In this document: piece by piece, positions 45,582 to 54,177 of the stretch
Layout: every line of letters starts with the position of its first letter
How positions within the stretch are numbered: position 1 is the first letter of the stretch
Origin: Propionibacterium acidifaciens DSM 21887
Lineage (GTDB): Bacteria; Actinomycetota; Actinomycetes; Propionibacteriales; Propionibacteriaceae
NCBI RefSeq assembly: GCF_000426605.1
Contig: NZ_AUFR01000001.1
Location: forward strand, 186,001 to 250,000
Direction: 5' to 3'
Length of the DNA stretch: 64,000 nucleotides
The notes under the pieces: generated by a model
Databases searched by the model: none
The model's input: only the letters and a program-made list of their open reading frames with translations
What the model was told of the DNA's origin: nothing
Program-made: the position numbers and the translations under genes

Positions 45582-46729
45582 ACCAGCCACTCACCGACGA
45601 GCAGCAGCTGCTGCTCGACTCCATCAGGGAATTCGTCTGGCGCGAGGTGTCCCCCCACGTCGCCCAGCGCGATCGCGACTCCCAGTGCGAGGCGGCCGAC
45701 TTCCAGTCCGCCTTCGAGCTGGGACTGCACATGCTCGAGCTGCCCGAGGAGTACGGCGGCTCGGGCATCGACTTCCAGACCGGCGCCATGGTCTTCGAGG
45801 AGCTCGGCAAGGTGGACGCCGGCTACGCCATCACCCTGGTCTCCACCTTCGTCGCCTTCCGCAACGTCATGCTCGCCGGCACCGGGGAGCAGGCGCGGCT
45901 GTTCGCCGACACGATCGCAGACGGCGGTCTGGGCTGCTTCGCGATCAGCGAGCCGGGCGCCGGCTCGGACGCGGCGGCCATCCGGACCAGCGCCGTGCGC
46001 GACGGCGACGACTACGTGCTCAACGGACAGAAGTGCTGGATCACCAACGGCGGCATCGCCGACATCTACCTGATCTCCGCCAAGACCGATCCCGAGGCCG
46101 GGCACCGCGGCATCTCCACCTTCCTCGTGGAGGCCGGCCGTGAGGGGCTGAGCCATGGCGAGCACGAGGACAAGATGGGTCTGCGCACCTCCAACACCTG
46201 CGATCTCATCCTCAACGACGTCCGGGTGCCGGCCGATCACCTGGTGGGCGCCGAGGGCGACGGCTTCAAGATCGCGATGTCGGGCCTGGACGTCTCCCGC
46301 CCCTTCATGGCCACCATCGCGGTCGGCATGATGCAGCGGGCGCTCGACGAGGCGACCGTCTACGCCCTGCAGCGCGAGCAGTTCGGCCGGCCGGTCTTCG
46401 AGTTCCAGATGGTGCAGGACATCCTGGCGCGCATGTCGGCCAAGGTCGTGGCCTGCCGGGCGCTGGTGCAGCAGACGATGCGCCGAGTCGACCTCGGTCT
46501 GGACGTGCAGAAGGACGGCGCGATCACCAAGCAGTTCGTCACCGATCTCCAGCAGGAGGTCGTCTCGGACGCAGTCCAGGTGATGGGCGGCAACGGCTTC
46601 ACCAAGGAGTACCCGGTCGAGAAGCTCATGCGCGACGCCAAGGTCTTCCAGATCATGGAGGGCACCAACCAGATCCAGTCCGTGGTGATCGCCCGCCAGC
46701 TCAAGAAGGAATACGTCAGCAGGCTCTGA
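45578..46729 (+). CDS. Acyl-CoA dehydrogenase, second of the cluster
   Basis: This 383-residue enzyme has canonical features: CFAISEPGAGSDAAAIRT (about 125), EQFGRPVFEFQMVQ (about 268), VMGGNGFTKEYPVEKLMRDAK (about 333) and the catalytic Glu in QIMEGTNQIQ (about 365). Unlike the first dehydrogenase, its active-site motif is standard, so the two probably act on different intermediates or in different directions. The ATG overlaps the permease stop; GAAAGGG serves as ribosome site. Confidence 0.93.
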   Translation: MNQPLTDEQQLLLDSIREFVWREVSPHVAQRDRDSQCEAADFQSAFELGLHMLELPEEYGGSGIDFQTGAMVFEELGKVDAGYAITLVSTFVAFRNVMLAGTGEQARLFADTIADGGLGCFAISEPGAGSDAAAIRTSAVRDGDDYVLNGQKCWITNGGIADIYLISAKTDPEAGHRGISTFLVEAGREGLSHGEHEDKMGLRTSNTCDLILNDVRVPADHLVGAEGDGFKIAMSGLDVSRPFMATIAVGMMQRALDEATVYALQREQFGRPVFEFQMVQDILARMSAKVVACRALVQQTMRRVDLGLDVQKDGAITKQFVTDLQQEVVSDAVQVMGGNGFTKEYPVEKLMRDAKVFQIMEGTNQIQSVVIARQLKKEYVSRL

Positions 46730-46781
46730 GCCGCCCGGCGGGGGGTGCCGCCGGCCCCGCGCGCACTAGGAGGGGATCACC

Positions 46782-48494
46782 GTGCCGAGGACGCCGAGAC
46801 GTCACGAGCCCGGCTTCGCCGCCGTGCCGGCGCGGCTCCGGGAGGACTTCCGCGCCCGCGGCTGGTGGGGCGAGCACGGCCTGCTCGACTGGTGGCGGCT
46901 CGCGGCGCTCGCCTGCCCCGATGCGACCGCGGTCATCGATCGCGAGGGCACCGGCTTCACCTACGCTCAGGTGGACGAGCTGTCCTCCCGATTCGCCGGA
47001 TGGCTCGTCGGAGCGGGGGTGCGCCGCGGCGAGGTGGTCGCCGTCCAGCTGCCCAACTGGGCCGAGTTCCTGCCGGTCTTCGTCGGTGTGCTGAAGGCGG
47101 GGGCGGTGATCAACCCGCTCCCGGCCAACCTGCGACTCAGCGAACTGCGTCACGCGGTGGACACCTGCGGCACCCGGGTCATGCTCATGCCGGCGGCCTT
47201 CCGCTCGACGGACCACCACGTGCTGGGCGCCGAACTGGTGGAGCAGACCGACAGTCTCCGGCAGGTGCTCTTCGTGCACGACCCGCCCGTCGCCGCGGGC
47301 GATCTCCCGGAGGCGGTGGGCGCCGCCCGACCGCTGACCGAGGACGACTGGCTGCCGGCCCACGGCGAGGACCTCGCCGCGGTCCTGTTCACCTCGGGCA
47401 GCGAGTCCGAGCCGAAGGGCGTCATGCTGAGCCACAACAATCTGATCGCCTCGGAGATCGGCTTCTCCTACGCCCTGCGTCTGGGGCCCGAGGACCGGAT
47501 GCTCATGCCCGCGCCGGTGGGCCACGCGACCGGCTTCATGCACGGGGTCGTGATGCCCATGCTCACCCGGGGCGTCTCGCTGCTGTGCGACAGCACGAAG
47601 GGCCCGGAGATGGCGGCGATGGCGAGCCGTCACGGGGCCACCTGCGGCATGTCGGTCCCGTCCGTGATCGACTCCATGCTGTGCACCTGCGAGACCGACG
47701 GCACCGGGCTGGAGCGGATGCGCTTCCTGTGCTGCGGCGGCTCGCCGGTGCCGCGGCGGCTGGTGGAGCGCGCCCGTGATCTGGGCATCCGCGTCCACTC
47801 CGTCTACGGCGCCACCGAGTCCGCGCCGCACACCATGACCACCTTCCAGGACAGCGACGAGCGGGTGCTCAACACCGACGGAAGGGCCTGCCCGGGCACC
47901 GAGATCCGCATCGTCGACCGGGTCACCCGTCGGCCCGTTCCGCCCGGCGTCGAGGGCGAGGAGGCCTCCCGCGGCCCGGCCGTGTTCTGCGGCTATCTGG
48001 GCCGGCCCGATCTGACGGCCGCCGCGATGGACGAGGACGGCTGGTACTACAGCGGCGATCTGGCGATCATGGACGACGACGGGTACATCCGGGTCACCGG
48101 TCGGTGCAAGGACGTCATCAACCGCGGCGGGGAGAACATCAGCGCGGCCGAGGTGGAACGCGTGCTGATGTGCCATCCGGCCGTCCTGTCGGCCGCCGTG
48201 GTGGCGATGCCCGACGAGGTCATGAGCCAGCGGGCCTGCGCCTTCCTCGTGTCCCGAGGCGATCGGCCCCGACTCACCGTGGCCGATCTGCACGACCATT
48301 TCGTTTCCTGCGGCATCGCCAAGTTCAAGATCCCCGAGCGGGTCGAGTACCTCGACGAGATCCCCACCACCAGTTCCGGCAAGGTCGCCAAGCGGGTGCT
48401 GCGCGAACGCATCGTGGCGATGCTCGCGACGGAGCGCTCGGGGGGCCGGCGGCCCTGGCGGGCTGAGGGCGGTGCTCAGTGCCCGGCGAGATAG
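46782..48494 (+). CDS. Acyl-CoA synthetase (AMP-forming), CaiC/cyclohexanecarboxylate-CoA ligase-like
   Basis: This 570-residue ANL-superfamily ligase has the P-loop LFTSGSESEPKGVMLSH (about 207, Ser/Glu in place of the usual TTG), the VYGATES motif (about 342), YYSGDLA (about 423), the hinge VTGRCKDVINRGGENI (about 437) and the catalytic Lys in TSSGKVAK (about 530). It activates a carboxylic acid to its CoA ester via an acyl-AMP. The GTG at 46782 has AGGAGGGG upstream. It ends the five-gene operon and overlaps the convergent tetR gene by 19 nt. Its substrate is unknown; an alicyclic acid such as shikimate fits the context. Confidence 0.9.
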   Translation: MPRTPRRHEPGFAAVPARLREDFRARGWWGEHGLLDWWRLAALACPDATAVIDREGTGFTYAQVDELSSRFAGWLVGAGVRRGEVVAVQLPNWAEFLPVFVGVLKAGAVINPLPANLRLSELRHAVDTCGTRVMLMPAAFRSTDHHVLGAELVEQTDSLRQVLFVHDPPVAAGDLPEAVGAARPLTEDDWLPAHGEDLAAVLFTSGSESEPKGVMLSHNNLIASEIGFSYALRLGPEDRMLMPAPVGHATGFMHGVVMPMLTRGVSLLCDSTKGPEMAAMASRHGATCGMSVPSVIDSMLCTCETDGTGLERMRFLCCGGSPVPRRLVERARDLGIRVHSVYGATESAPHTMTTFQDSDERVLNTDGRACPGTEIRIVDRVTRRPVPPGVEGEEASRGPAVFCGYLGRPDLTAAAMDEDGWYYSGDLAIMDDDGYIRVTGRCKDVINRGGENISAAEVERVLMCHPAVLSAAVVAMPDEVMSQRACAFLVSRGDRPRLTVADLHDHFVSCGIAKFKIPERVEYLDEIPTTSSGKVAKRVLRERIVAMLATERSGGRRPWRAEGGAQCPAR

Positions 48495-49159
48495 CCCTCG
48501 GGGTCCTTCAGCACCAGGCGCAGCACGGTCTCCTCGACGAGCGCCCGGACATGGGCGTTGTCCCTGCCCCCGAGCAGGTCGCGCCCGAAGGCCGTCCGGA
48601 AGGTAGCCCGGTGCTCGATGCGGTTCAGGGCCAGGGCCGACAGCACCTGGTGCACGTCCAGGGCGCTGGGCGCGCCCGTGCCGAAGCGGAACACGCCCGT
48701 GGCCCGGCCGCGCTCCAGGAGCTCGGCGATGGTCCCGGGCGCGCTCGCGTTGAGCCTCTGGAAATCGGGGATCCGGGCCGCGACCTGACCCTGTTCGAGC
48801 AGATTCTCCAGCGCCACGATGCGCGCCAGATTCGGATTCCTCTCGTAGTGGTCGAGGGTCGCCCTGATCAGCCGGACCAGCCCGTCGACCGGCTCCATCT
48901 CGGACAGCCCCAGATCGGCCTCCAGCTTCCGGATCCTCAGGTAGTTCTCCAGCAGCACCGCCGCGTACAGCGCCTCCTTGGAGCCGTAGTAGTAGTAGAT
49001 CATCCGTTTGGAGGTATTCGTGCGCTCCGCGATGTCCTCGGTGCGGGCCCCGTAGAAGCCGTGCAGAGCGAACTCCTCGGTGGCCGCCTCGAGAATCTCC
49101 TGCCTGGTCAGAACGGGATCCCGGCGGAGTCTGCGGCCATTGATGGTGGACGATGACAT
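48476..49159 (-). CDS. TetR-family transcriptional regulator
   Basis: This 227-residue protein has an N-terminal TetR HTH (about 18-65: ILEAATEEFALHGFYGARTEDIAERTNTSKRMIYYYYGSKEALY) and a helical ligand domain. It is the only TetR gene in the cluster and so the best candidate to bind the shared CTAACCGGTTAG-like sites, with a CoA ester or shikimate-like inducer. It is convergent with the ligase gene. A TATACT box about 140 nt upstream (49296-49301) may start its transcript. Confidence 0.9.
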   Translation of the reverse strand: MSSSTINGRRLRRDPVLTRQEILEAATEEFALHGFYGARTEDIAERTNTSKRMIYYYYGSKEALYAAVLLENYLRIRKLEADLGLSEMEPVDGLVRLIRATLDHYERNPNLARIVALENLLEQGQVAARIPDFQRLNASAPGTIAELLERGRATGVFRFGTGAPSALDVHQVLSALALNRIEHRATFRTAFGRDLLGGRDNAHVRALVEETVLRLVLKDPEGYLAGH

Positions 49160-49295
49160 GGGAGCTTTACTTCCTGGTGGCTGATGATCCGTGGCGCGTG
49201 TCCTGCCGGCCGGGGCACGGCCCGGGCCTCGCGATGCCGCGATTGCCGTGGTTCGCCGTGCGGGACGGCCGATCGTGCGGACCGCGCCCCCGGAG

Positions 49296-49308
49296 TATAC
49301 TGATGATC
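49296..49308 (-). promoter_or_regulatory. Probable tetR promoter and ATGATCAT palindrome
   Basis: On the minus strand a TGGGCA-like -35, 17 nt and TATACT (49301-49296) are spaced as a promoter. The palindrome ATGATCAT lies in the spacer and could be an autoregulatory site. AGTATACT is itself symmetric, so a plus-strand promoter is also possible. Confidence 0.35.
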
Positions 49309-49412
49309 ATTAAAGTTGCCCAGCGACATGGCTGCGGCAAGGTGTCATCGATGGCGATGAGGTGCCTTTGAATGAGCCCGGGCTCTTGCCGGGATCGTTC
49401 GATCGGTTGCTC

Positions 49413-50588
49413 TCAGTCGAGCCGCGGGCGAATGACCCGGGGCGCGGTGTCGATTTCCGGTGCGGGCATGACGAGCGCTCCGGTCGGGCACTCGGCAACG
49501 CAGATTTCGCAGCCCTCGCAGTCGTCCGCCATGATCCCGTAGCCGCCTGAATCGAGCAGCTCGATGGCGTAGAAGGGGCACACGTCGTGGCACAGGTCGC
49601 AGGCCATGCAGCTGCCGCATGACATGCACCGGTTGGCCTCTGCGGCCACTTCCGCCAGCCCCGACAGCGGATCGTCCGGGCGGCGCCCCGCGGCGCCGCC
49701 CGTCGCCTGCCCGCTCGGCAGCACCGGGGCGCGCGTCCCGAAATGCCCCGTGTTCATCCGCCGCCCATCGACCACCGGCTGGGCCCCGGGCGGGACGCCC
49801 TCGGTGCCGCTCAGCTGGGCGTCCAGGGCATCGGCCGCGCGCAGTCCCCGCCCGATCGACAGCGAGGCCGTGCGCCGCGGCCGGGTTCTCGTGTGCAGGG
49901 GCTGGCGCCACAGGGTGCGACCGGCGACCAGCGCCATGCACATCGAGGCACCTGCCGCCCAGATCACCCCGTCCGAGTCGGCCAGGACGTCCTCAACCCG
50001 GCGCAGCGGCCGACCGGTCCGGACGTCGAGGCCGAGGGCCGTGATGCGGTCGATCTCGGCGTCGAGCACGGAGCGCGGCAGGCGCTCCCCGCTGATGCCG
50101 CGCCGCAGCAGGCCGCCCAGTTCGCGCTGGGCCTCCCACAGCGTGACCCGGTGACCGGCACGGGCCAGACGGCTGGCGGCGGACAGCCCGCAGGGGCCCG
50201 ATCCGACCACCGCGATCCGGGCGCTCCGGGCTCCGGGCGGGCGCGGCGCCGGAGGCAGCGCCCAGCCCCGCGCCAAGGCGTAGTCGCCCACCCGGCCCTC
50301 CAGCTCGCGGATCGACACGGCGCCGTCGAGCGCGCCGCGATTGCAGTCGCGCTCGCAGTCGGCGTAGCAGATCCGCCCCAGCACGGCGGGCAGCGGGTTG
50401 GCGGCGACGATGCGGGCCCAGGCGCGGTGGATCGAGTCCTCGTCGTCGCGCTGCAGGGCGAGCACCCATTCGCGCACCGGCTCATGGGCACCGCAGGCAT
50501 GGGAGCAGGGCGGTGTGAGCTCCGCGAAACCGGGGATCGAGTACTCCTCTCCCCCGGTGTCGTGGGCCCGGGGGCTGCCGTGCGTCAT
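49413..50588 (-). CDS. Fe-S flavoprotein: GltD-like N-domain and FAD fold with C-terminal 2[4Fe-4S] ferredoxin
   Basis: This is a 391-residue protein. The N-terminal GltD-type Fe-S domain (about 28-95) has CSHACG and CYADCERDCNRG. The FAD Rossmann motif is AVVGSGPCGLSAASRLARAGHRVTLWEA (about 125-152). Two ferredoxin motifs lie near the C-terminus (CMSCGSCMACDLCHDVCP and CEGCEICVAECP). The second Rossmann motif that binds NAD(P)H in GltD relatives is not seen, and the region is too short for it. It probably relays electrons between ferredoxin and a flavin partner instead of oxidising NADPH. It is divergent from fixABCX across a shared promoter region. Confidence 0.8.
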   Translation of the reverse strand: MTHGSPRAHDTGGEEYSIPGFAELTPPCSHACGAHEPVREWVLALQRDDEDSIHRAWARIVAANPLPAVLGRICYADCERDCNRGALDGAVSIRELEGRVGDYALARGWALPPAPRPPGARSARIAVVGSGPCGLSAASRLARAGHRVTLWEAQRELGGLLRRGISGERLPRSVLDAEIDRITALGLDVRTGRPLRRVEDVLADSDGVIWAAGASMCMALVAGRTLWRQPLHTRTRPRRTASLSIGRGLRAADALDAQLSGTEGVPPGAQPVVDGRRMNTGHFGTRAPVLPSGQATGGAAGRRPDDPLSGLAEVAAEANRCMSCGSCMACDLCHDVCPFYAIELLDSGGYGIMADDCEGCEICVAECPTGALVMPAPEIDTAPRVIRPRLD

Positions 50589-50770
50589 GGCCCTCCCTCC
50601 CCGTATCGGCCAGGGCGCCGCTGCGCGCCCGGAACCATCGCATGCGGCCTGATCGGAGCCCGATCCCGCTGGTGAGGGGGGATGGTGGGCTCTGCGCCGG
50701 GAACCGGGCGGGGCCCGGCGGGAGGACTCCGTCTAGGACCAAAGACCGTACACCGAAGCAGTTCCGCAGA

Positions 50771-50788
50771 TATAATTGTACCAGTTGG
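50771..50788. promoter_or_regulatory. fixABCX promoter (-10 TATAAT) with operator C
   Basis: A perfect TATAAT (50771-50776) is followed directly by TGTACCAGTTGG (50777-50788), which contains ACCA-GT-TGGT. On the minus strand this reads CCAACTGGTACA, nearly the same as site B at 62012 (CTAACCGGTACA). A repressor here would cover the transcription start. Confidence 0.6.
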
Positions 50789-50884
50789 TTAATAATGTGG
50801 TGCGGTTCTCACCGAGCGGGCCCGGGCCGTGCCGCAGCGGGACGATGCAGTCCCGATCACCCCGTCTAGGAGAAGAGAAGGCTC

Positions 50885-51637
50885 ATGACCATCGTCGTCG
50901 CCTACAAATGGGCATCGAATCCGCAGGACGCATCGGTCGACGCCGAGGGCGTTGTCGACTGGTCGCGCGCCAAGCCCGCACTGAGCGAGTACGATCCCGT
51001 CGCCATCCAGGTGGGTCGGGAGCTGGCAACGGCGATCGGGAGCGAGCTCGTCGGCGTCAGCGTGGGCACCGCCGCCGTCAACGGATCCATGGCCAAGAAG
51101 GCGGCCATGTCGCGCGGCTTCGACCGCGGCCTGGTGCTCGCCGAAGACGAGAGCGCCGACTGGAACCGCACCCGGGTCGCGCAGGCCCTGGCCGGCCTGG
51201 TCCGCAGGATCGACGGGGTCGACCTGGTGCTCACCGGCGACGCCTCCATCGACGAGAACGCCAAGCTCGTGTCGGCCCTGCTCGCCGGCCACCTCGGCTG
51301 GCCGTGCCTCCAGGACGTGACCGGGGTCGAACGGACCGATGACGGCTGGTCCATCGTCCAGGCCGTCCCGGGAGGCACCCGCACCATCGCGATCGCCGGC
51401 CCGGCGGTGCTCGCCATCGCCTCGGACGCCGCCCAGGTCAAGGTCCCGGGCATGAAGGACATCCTCGCGGCGGGCAGGAAGACGGTCGAGGCCGTGACCG
51501 CTGCCGACCTCGAGCCGAGCAGCGTCGAGCTCGCCGTCGCGGGGCGCTCGCGCCCGGCCGCCAGGGCCCGTCGGAACAGGATCGTCGCCGATGCCGCCGA
51601 GCTCGTCTCCGCGCTGCGCGCGGACGGCCTGCTGTGA
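50885..51637 (+). CDS. fixA: Electron transfer flavoprotein beta subunit (FixA)
   Basis: This 250-residue ETF-beta family protein carries IVVAYKWASNPQDASVD at the start and the LTGDASIDENAKLVSALLAGHLGWP block (about 118-142) typical of FixA. FixA binds the AMP or second FAD and pairs with FixB to shuttle electrons to or from acyl-CoA dehydrogenases. AGGAGAAG lies before the ATG. It is the first of fixABCX and is controlled by the TATAAT/operator C promoter. Confidence 0.93.
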   Translation: MTIVVAYKWASNPQDASVDAEGVVDWSRAKPALSEYDPVAIQVGRELATAIGSELVGVSVGTAAVNGSMAKKAAMSRGFDRGLVLAEDESADWNRTRVAQALAGLVRRIDGVDLVLTGDASIDENAKLVSALLAGHLGWPCLQDVTGVERTDDGWSIVQAVPGGTRTIAIAGPAVLAIASDAAQVKVPGMKDILAAGRKTVEAVTAADLEPSSVELAVAGRSRPAARARRNRIVADAAELVSALRADGLL

Positions 51638-51663
51638 AGAGCGATTGAGGAGAACAACCAGCC

Positions 51664-52563
51664 ATGACCACGTGGATCATCACCACCAGCAACCAGATCG
51701 CCGGCCTCGTCGCGATGGCCGACCGGCTCGGCTCCCCCGTCACCATCGTCGGCGTCGGGATCGATGTCCTGCCCGCCGCCGACCGAGTGCTCACCGTCCC
51801 GCTGACCGAGGGACTGCCCGCCGAGGCCGCAGCGCCGGCGGTCTGCGCCGCGGTCGAGGCCCGACCGGGCGATGCGGTGCTGGTTCCCGACCGGGCCGGT
51901 GAGCGCGTGCTCGCCGGGGCCCTCGCGGCCCGCCTCGGCGCGCCCGTGCTCACCGGAGTCGTCGCCGTCGCCGATGGCCTCTTCGAGATCGACCGCTTCG
52001 GCGGGATCGCCCGCGAGAGGATCCGCACCGACCGGCCCGCAGTGCTCGTGCTGCCCGGCGGCGCGGAGCTCCCCGGCGAGCAGGCCGCCGAGCCCTTCGA
52101 CGAGTCGGCCGAGCCCTTCGCGGCGCGCATCACCGCCGAGACGAGCGATGCGGAGGCCGGCACCGATCTCTCCTCCGCGAAGCGCATCGTGGCGGTCGGC
52201 CGCGGCTTCAGGGCCGAGGCCGACCTGGGGCTCGCCCGGGATCTCGCGGCCTCGCTCGACGCCGAACTGGCCTGCTCCCGCCCCGTGGCCGAGGGCGTGG
52301 GATGGTTGCCCAAGGACAGCTACGTGGGCGTCTCGGGGCAGACGGTGAAACCCGATCTGTACGTCGCGGTGGGCGTCTCGGGACAGCTGCAGCACATGGC
52401 GGGCGTCCGCGAGGCGAGGACCATCGTGGCGATCAACAATGACGAGCACGCGCCGATCTTCGCCCACGCCGACTACGGAGTCGTCGGGGACCTCTACGAG
52501 GTGCTCCCGGCCCTCGTCACGGCACTGGGCCGAGGGCGGGACAGAGGGCGGGACATGAGATGA
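51664..52563 (+). CDS. fixB: Electron transfer flavoprotein alpha subunit (FixB)
   Basis: This 299-residue ETF-alpha has a variable N-domain and a conserved C-terminal FAD domain (about 175-290). That domain includes VGRGF, LACSRPVAEG, YVGVSGQTVKPDLYVAVGVSGQLQH and NNDEHAPIFAHADYGVVGDL. GAGGAG lies upstream of the ATG. The stop overlaps fixC (ATGA). With FixA it forms the heterodimer that serves the two acyl-CoA dehydrogenases. Confidence 0.95.
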   Translation: MTTWIITTSNQIAGLVAMADRLGSPVTIVGVGIDVLPAADRVLTVPLTEGLPAEAAAPAVCAAVEARPGDAVLVPDRAGERVLAGALAARLGAPVLTGVVAVADGLFEIDRFGGIARERIRTDRPAVLVLPGGAELPGEQAAEPFDESAEPFAARITAETSDAEAGTDLSSAKRIVAVGRGFRAEADLGLARDLAASLDAELACSRPVAEGVGWLPKDSYVGVSGQTVKPDLYVAVGVSGQLQHMAGVREARTIVAINNDEHAPIFAHADYGVVGDLYEVLPALVTALGRGRDRGRDMR

Positions 52564-53870
52564 GTGGCGAAGAGGCCGAAGAGGAGGTCTTCGACGCGAT
52601 CGTGATCGGCGGGGGCGTCGCGGGCACCGTCTGCGCCCATCAGCTGGCCCGCGCGGGCCACGAGGTGGTGCTCATCGAGCGCGGGAACCAGCCGGGCGCC
52701 AAGAATCTGTCCGGAGGCGTCTTCTACTGCCGGGTCATGGAGCAGGTCTTCCCCGACTTCGCCGCCCGGGCCCCCGTCGAGCGGCGGATCACCCGCAATG
52801 TGCTCTCCTTCCTCAACGAGAGCTCATCGGTCGACATCGACTACTGGGACCAGCGTCTGGCGGAGCCGGTGAACGCCGTGACCGTGCTGCGCGCCAAGCT
52901 GGACGCCTGGCTCGCCGAGCAGTGCGAGGAGGCCGGCGTCATGGTGATGCCCCAGGTGAGGGTCGACGCGCTGCTCGTCGAGGACGGCCGCATCGTGGGC
53001 GTGCGCGCCGGCGAGGACGAGCTCCGCGCCCGCGTGGTGATCGCCGCCGACGGCGTGAACTCCTTCATCGCCAGGCAGGCCGGCATCCGCGCCAGGGAAC
53101 CGCGCAAGCACCTGGCCGTCGGCGTGAAGTCCGTCGTCCGGCTCCCCCGGAAACTGCTCGAGGACCGCTTCCGCCTGAACGACCGGGAGGGCGTCGCCTA
53201 CGCGGTCGTGGGCGAGGCCACTCGGGGCTGCGCAGGCGGCGGTTTCCTCTACACGAACATCGACTCGGTCTCGGTGGGCGTGGTGCTGCGGCTGGACGAT
53301 CTGGCGGCCAAGGGGCTGGCCTCCTCGGACGTGCACGACCACTTCCTGTCCCATCCGGCGATCGCCCCCCTGCTCAAGGACGGCGAACTGCTCGAGTACG
53401 GCTGTCATCTGACCATCGAGGACGGTCCGGCGATGGCGGCTCATGACCTCACCCGCCCGGGGCTGCTCATCATCGGCGACGCCGGCGGGTTCACGCTCAA
53501 CACCGGCATGACGATCCGCGGCATGGATCTGGCGGCCGGCAGCGCACTCGCTGCGGCGCGGGCCGCCGGGGCGGCGCTGGCCGACCGGGACTTCTCCCAG
53601 GAGTCCATGGACCGCTACGGCGAGGAGCTGGGGAGGGGCTTCGTGGGTCAGGACATGGAGCTCTACGCGAAGCTCCCCGCCCTGATGGACAGCCCCCGGC
53701 TCTACCACGACTACGGAGCCCTCCTCGCCGATGTGCTGCACGGCATCTACGACCTAGACGCCACGCCCCGCAGGCATCTCGCCGGCATCGCCGCATCGGC
53801 CCTCAAGGGCTCGAGGATCAGGCCGACCGAGTTGGCCAGGGACGCCTGGCAGGCCGTGCGGGCGCTGTGA
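52560..53870 (+). CDS. fixC: FixC, FAD-dependent ETF:quinone oxidoreductase-like
   Basis: This 436-residue flavoprotein of the geranylgeranyl-reductase/ETF-QO group has the FAD motif VIGGGVAGTVCAHQLARAGHEVVLIERG (about 15-42) and GDAGGFTLNTGMTIRGMDLAAGSALAAA (about 305-332). With FixX it connects FixAB to the membrane quinone pool or to a low-potential carrier. FixABCX complexes can bifurcate NADH electrons, so it may drive reduction of enoyl-CoA or ferredoxin. Confidence 0.93.
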   Translation: MSGEEAEEEVFDAIVIGGGVAGTVCAHQLARAGHEVVLIERGNQPGAKNLSGGVFYCRVMEQVFPDFAARAPVERRITRNVLSFLNESSSVDIDYWDQRLAEPVNAVTVLRAKLDAWLAEQCEEAGVMVMPQVRVDALLVEDGRIVGVRAGEDELRARVVIAADGVNSFIARQAGIRAREPRKHLAVGVKSVVRLPRKLLEDRFRLNDREGVAYAVVGEATRGCAGGGFLYTNIDSVSVGVVLRLDDLAAKGLASSDVHDHFLSHPAIAPLLKDGELLEYGCHLTIEDGPAMAAHDLTRPGLLIIGDAGGFTLNTGMTIRGMDLAAGSALAAARAAGAALADRDFSQESMDRYGEELGRGFVGQDMELYAKLPALMDSPRLYHDYGALLADVLHGIYDLDATPRRHLAGIAASALKGSRIRPTELARDAWQAVRAL

Positions 53871-53883
53871 GAGGGGAGCAACG

Positions 53884-54177
53884 ATGACGCGGATCATGGG
53901 CACCGTCGCCGAGCGCCTGGCGAGGAACAGCTACCAGACGGACGAGGAGTTCGGCCACATCGAGATCAACCAGCGGATCGTGCGGGTCACCGGCACCGGG
54001 CGGCTGCTGGTGGCCGCCTGCCCGGCGCACGTCTACGCCGAGGAGCCCGACGGCACGATCTCGGCCGAGTACGCGGCCTGCCTGGAGTGCGGCACCTGCC
54101 TGGCCGTCATGCCCGCCGGCTCGCTCAGCTGGCATTATCCCCGCGGCGGCTTCGGCGTCGAGTTCCGCGAAGGCTGA
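53884..54177 (+). CDS. fixX: FixX ferredoxin-like protein
   Basis: This 97-residue protein has CPAHVY (about 45) and CLECGTC (about 71-77), the four cluster cysteines of FixX, and ends YPRGGFGVEFREG like other FixX proteins. GAGGGGAGC precedes the ATG at 53884, 13 nt after fixC. Its 3' end overlaps the convergent response-regulator gene by 43 nt. Confidence 0.93.
   Translation: MTRIMGTVAERLARNSYQTDEEFGHIEINQRIVRVTGTGRLLVAACPAHVYAEEPDGTISAEYAACLECGTCLAVMPAGSLSWHYPRGGFGVEFREG

Noticed and set aside
53884-54177. Apparent loss of a fourth cysteine after CLECGTC in FixX
   Set aside because: E. coli FixX also has no Cys there; the fourth ligand is the CPA cysteine upstream, so the protein is normal.
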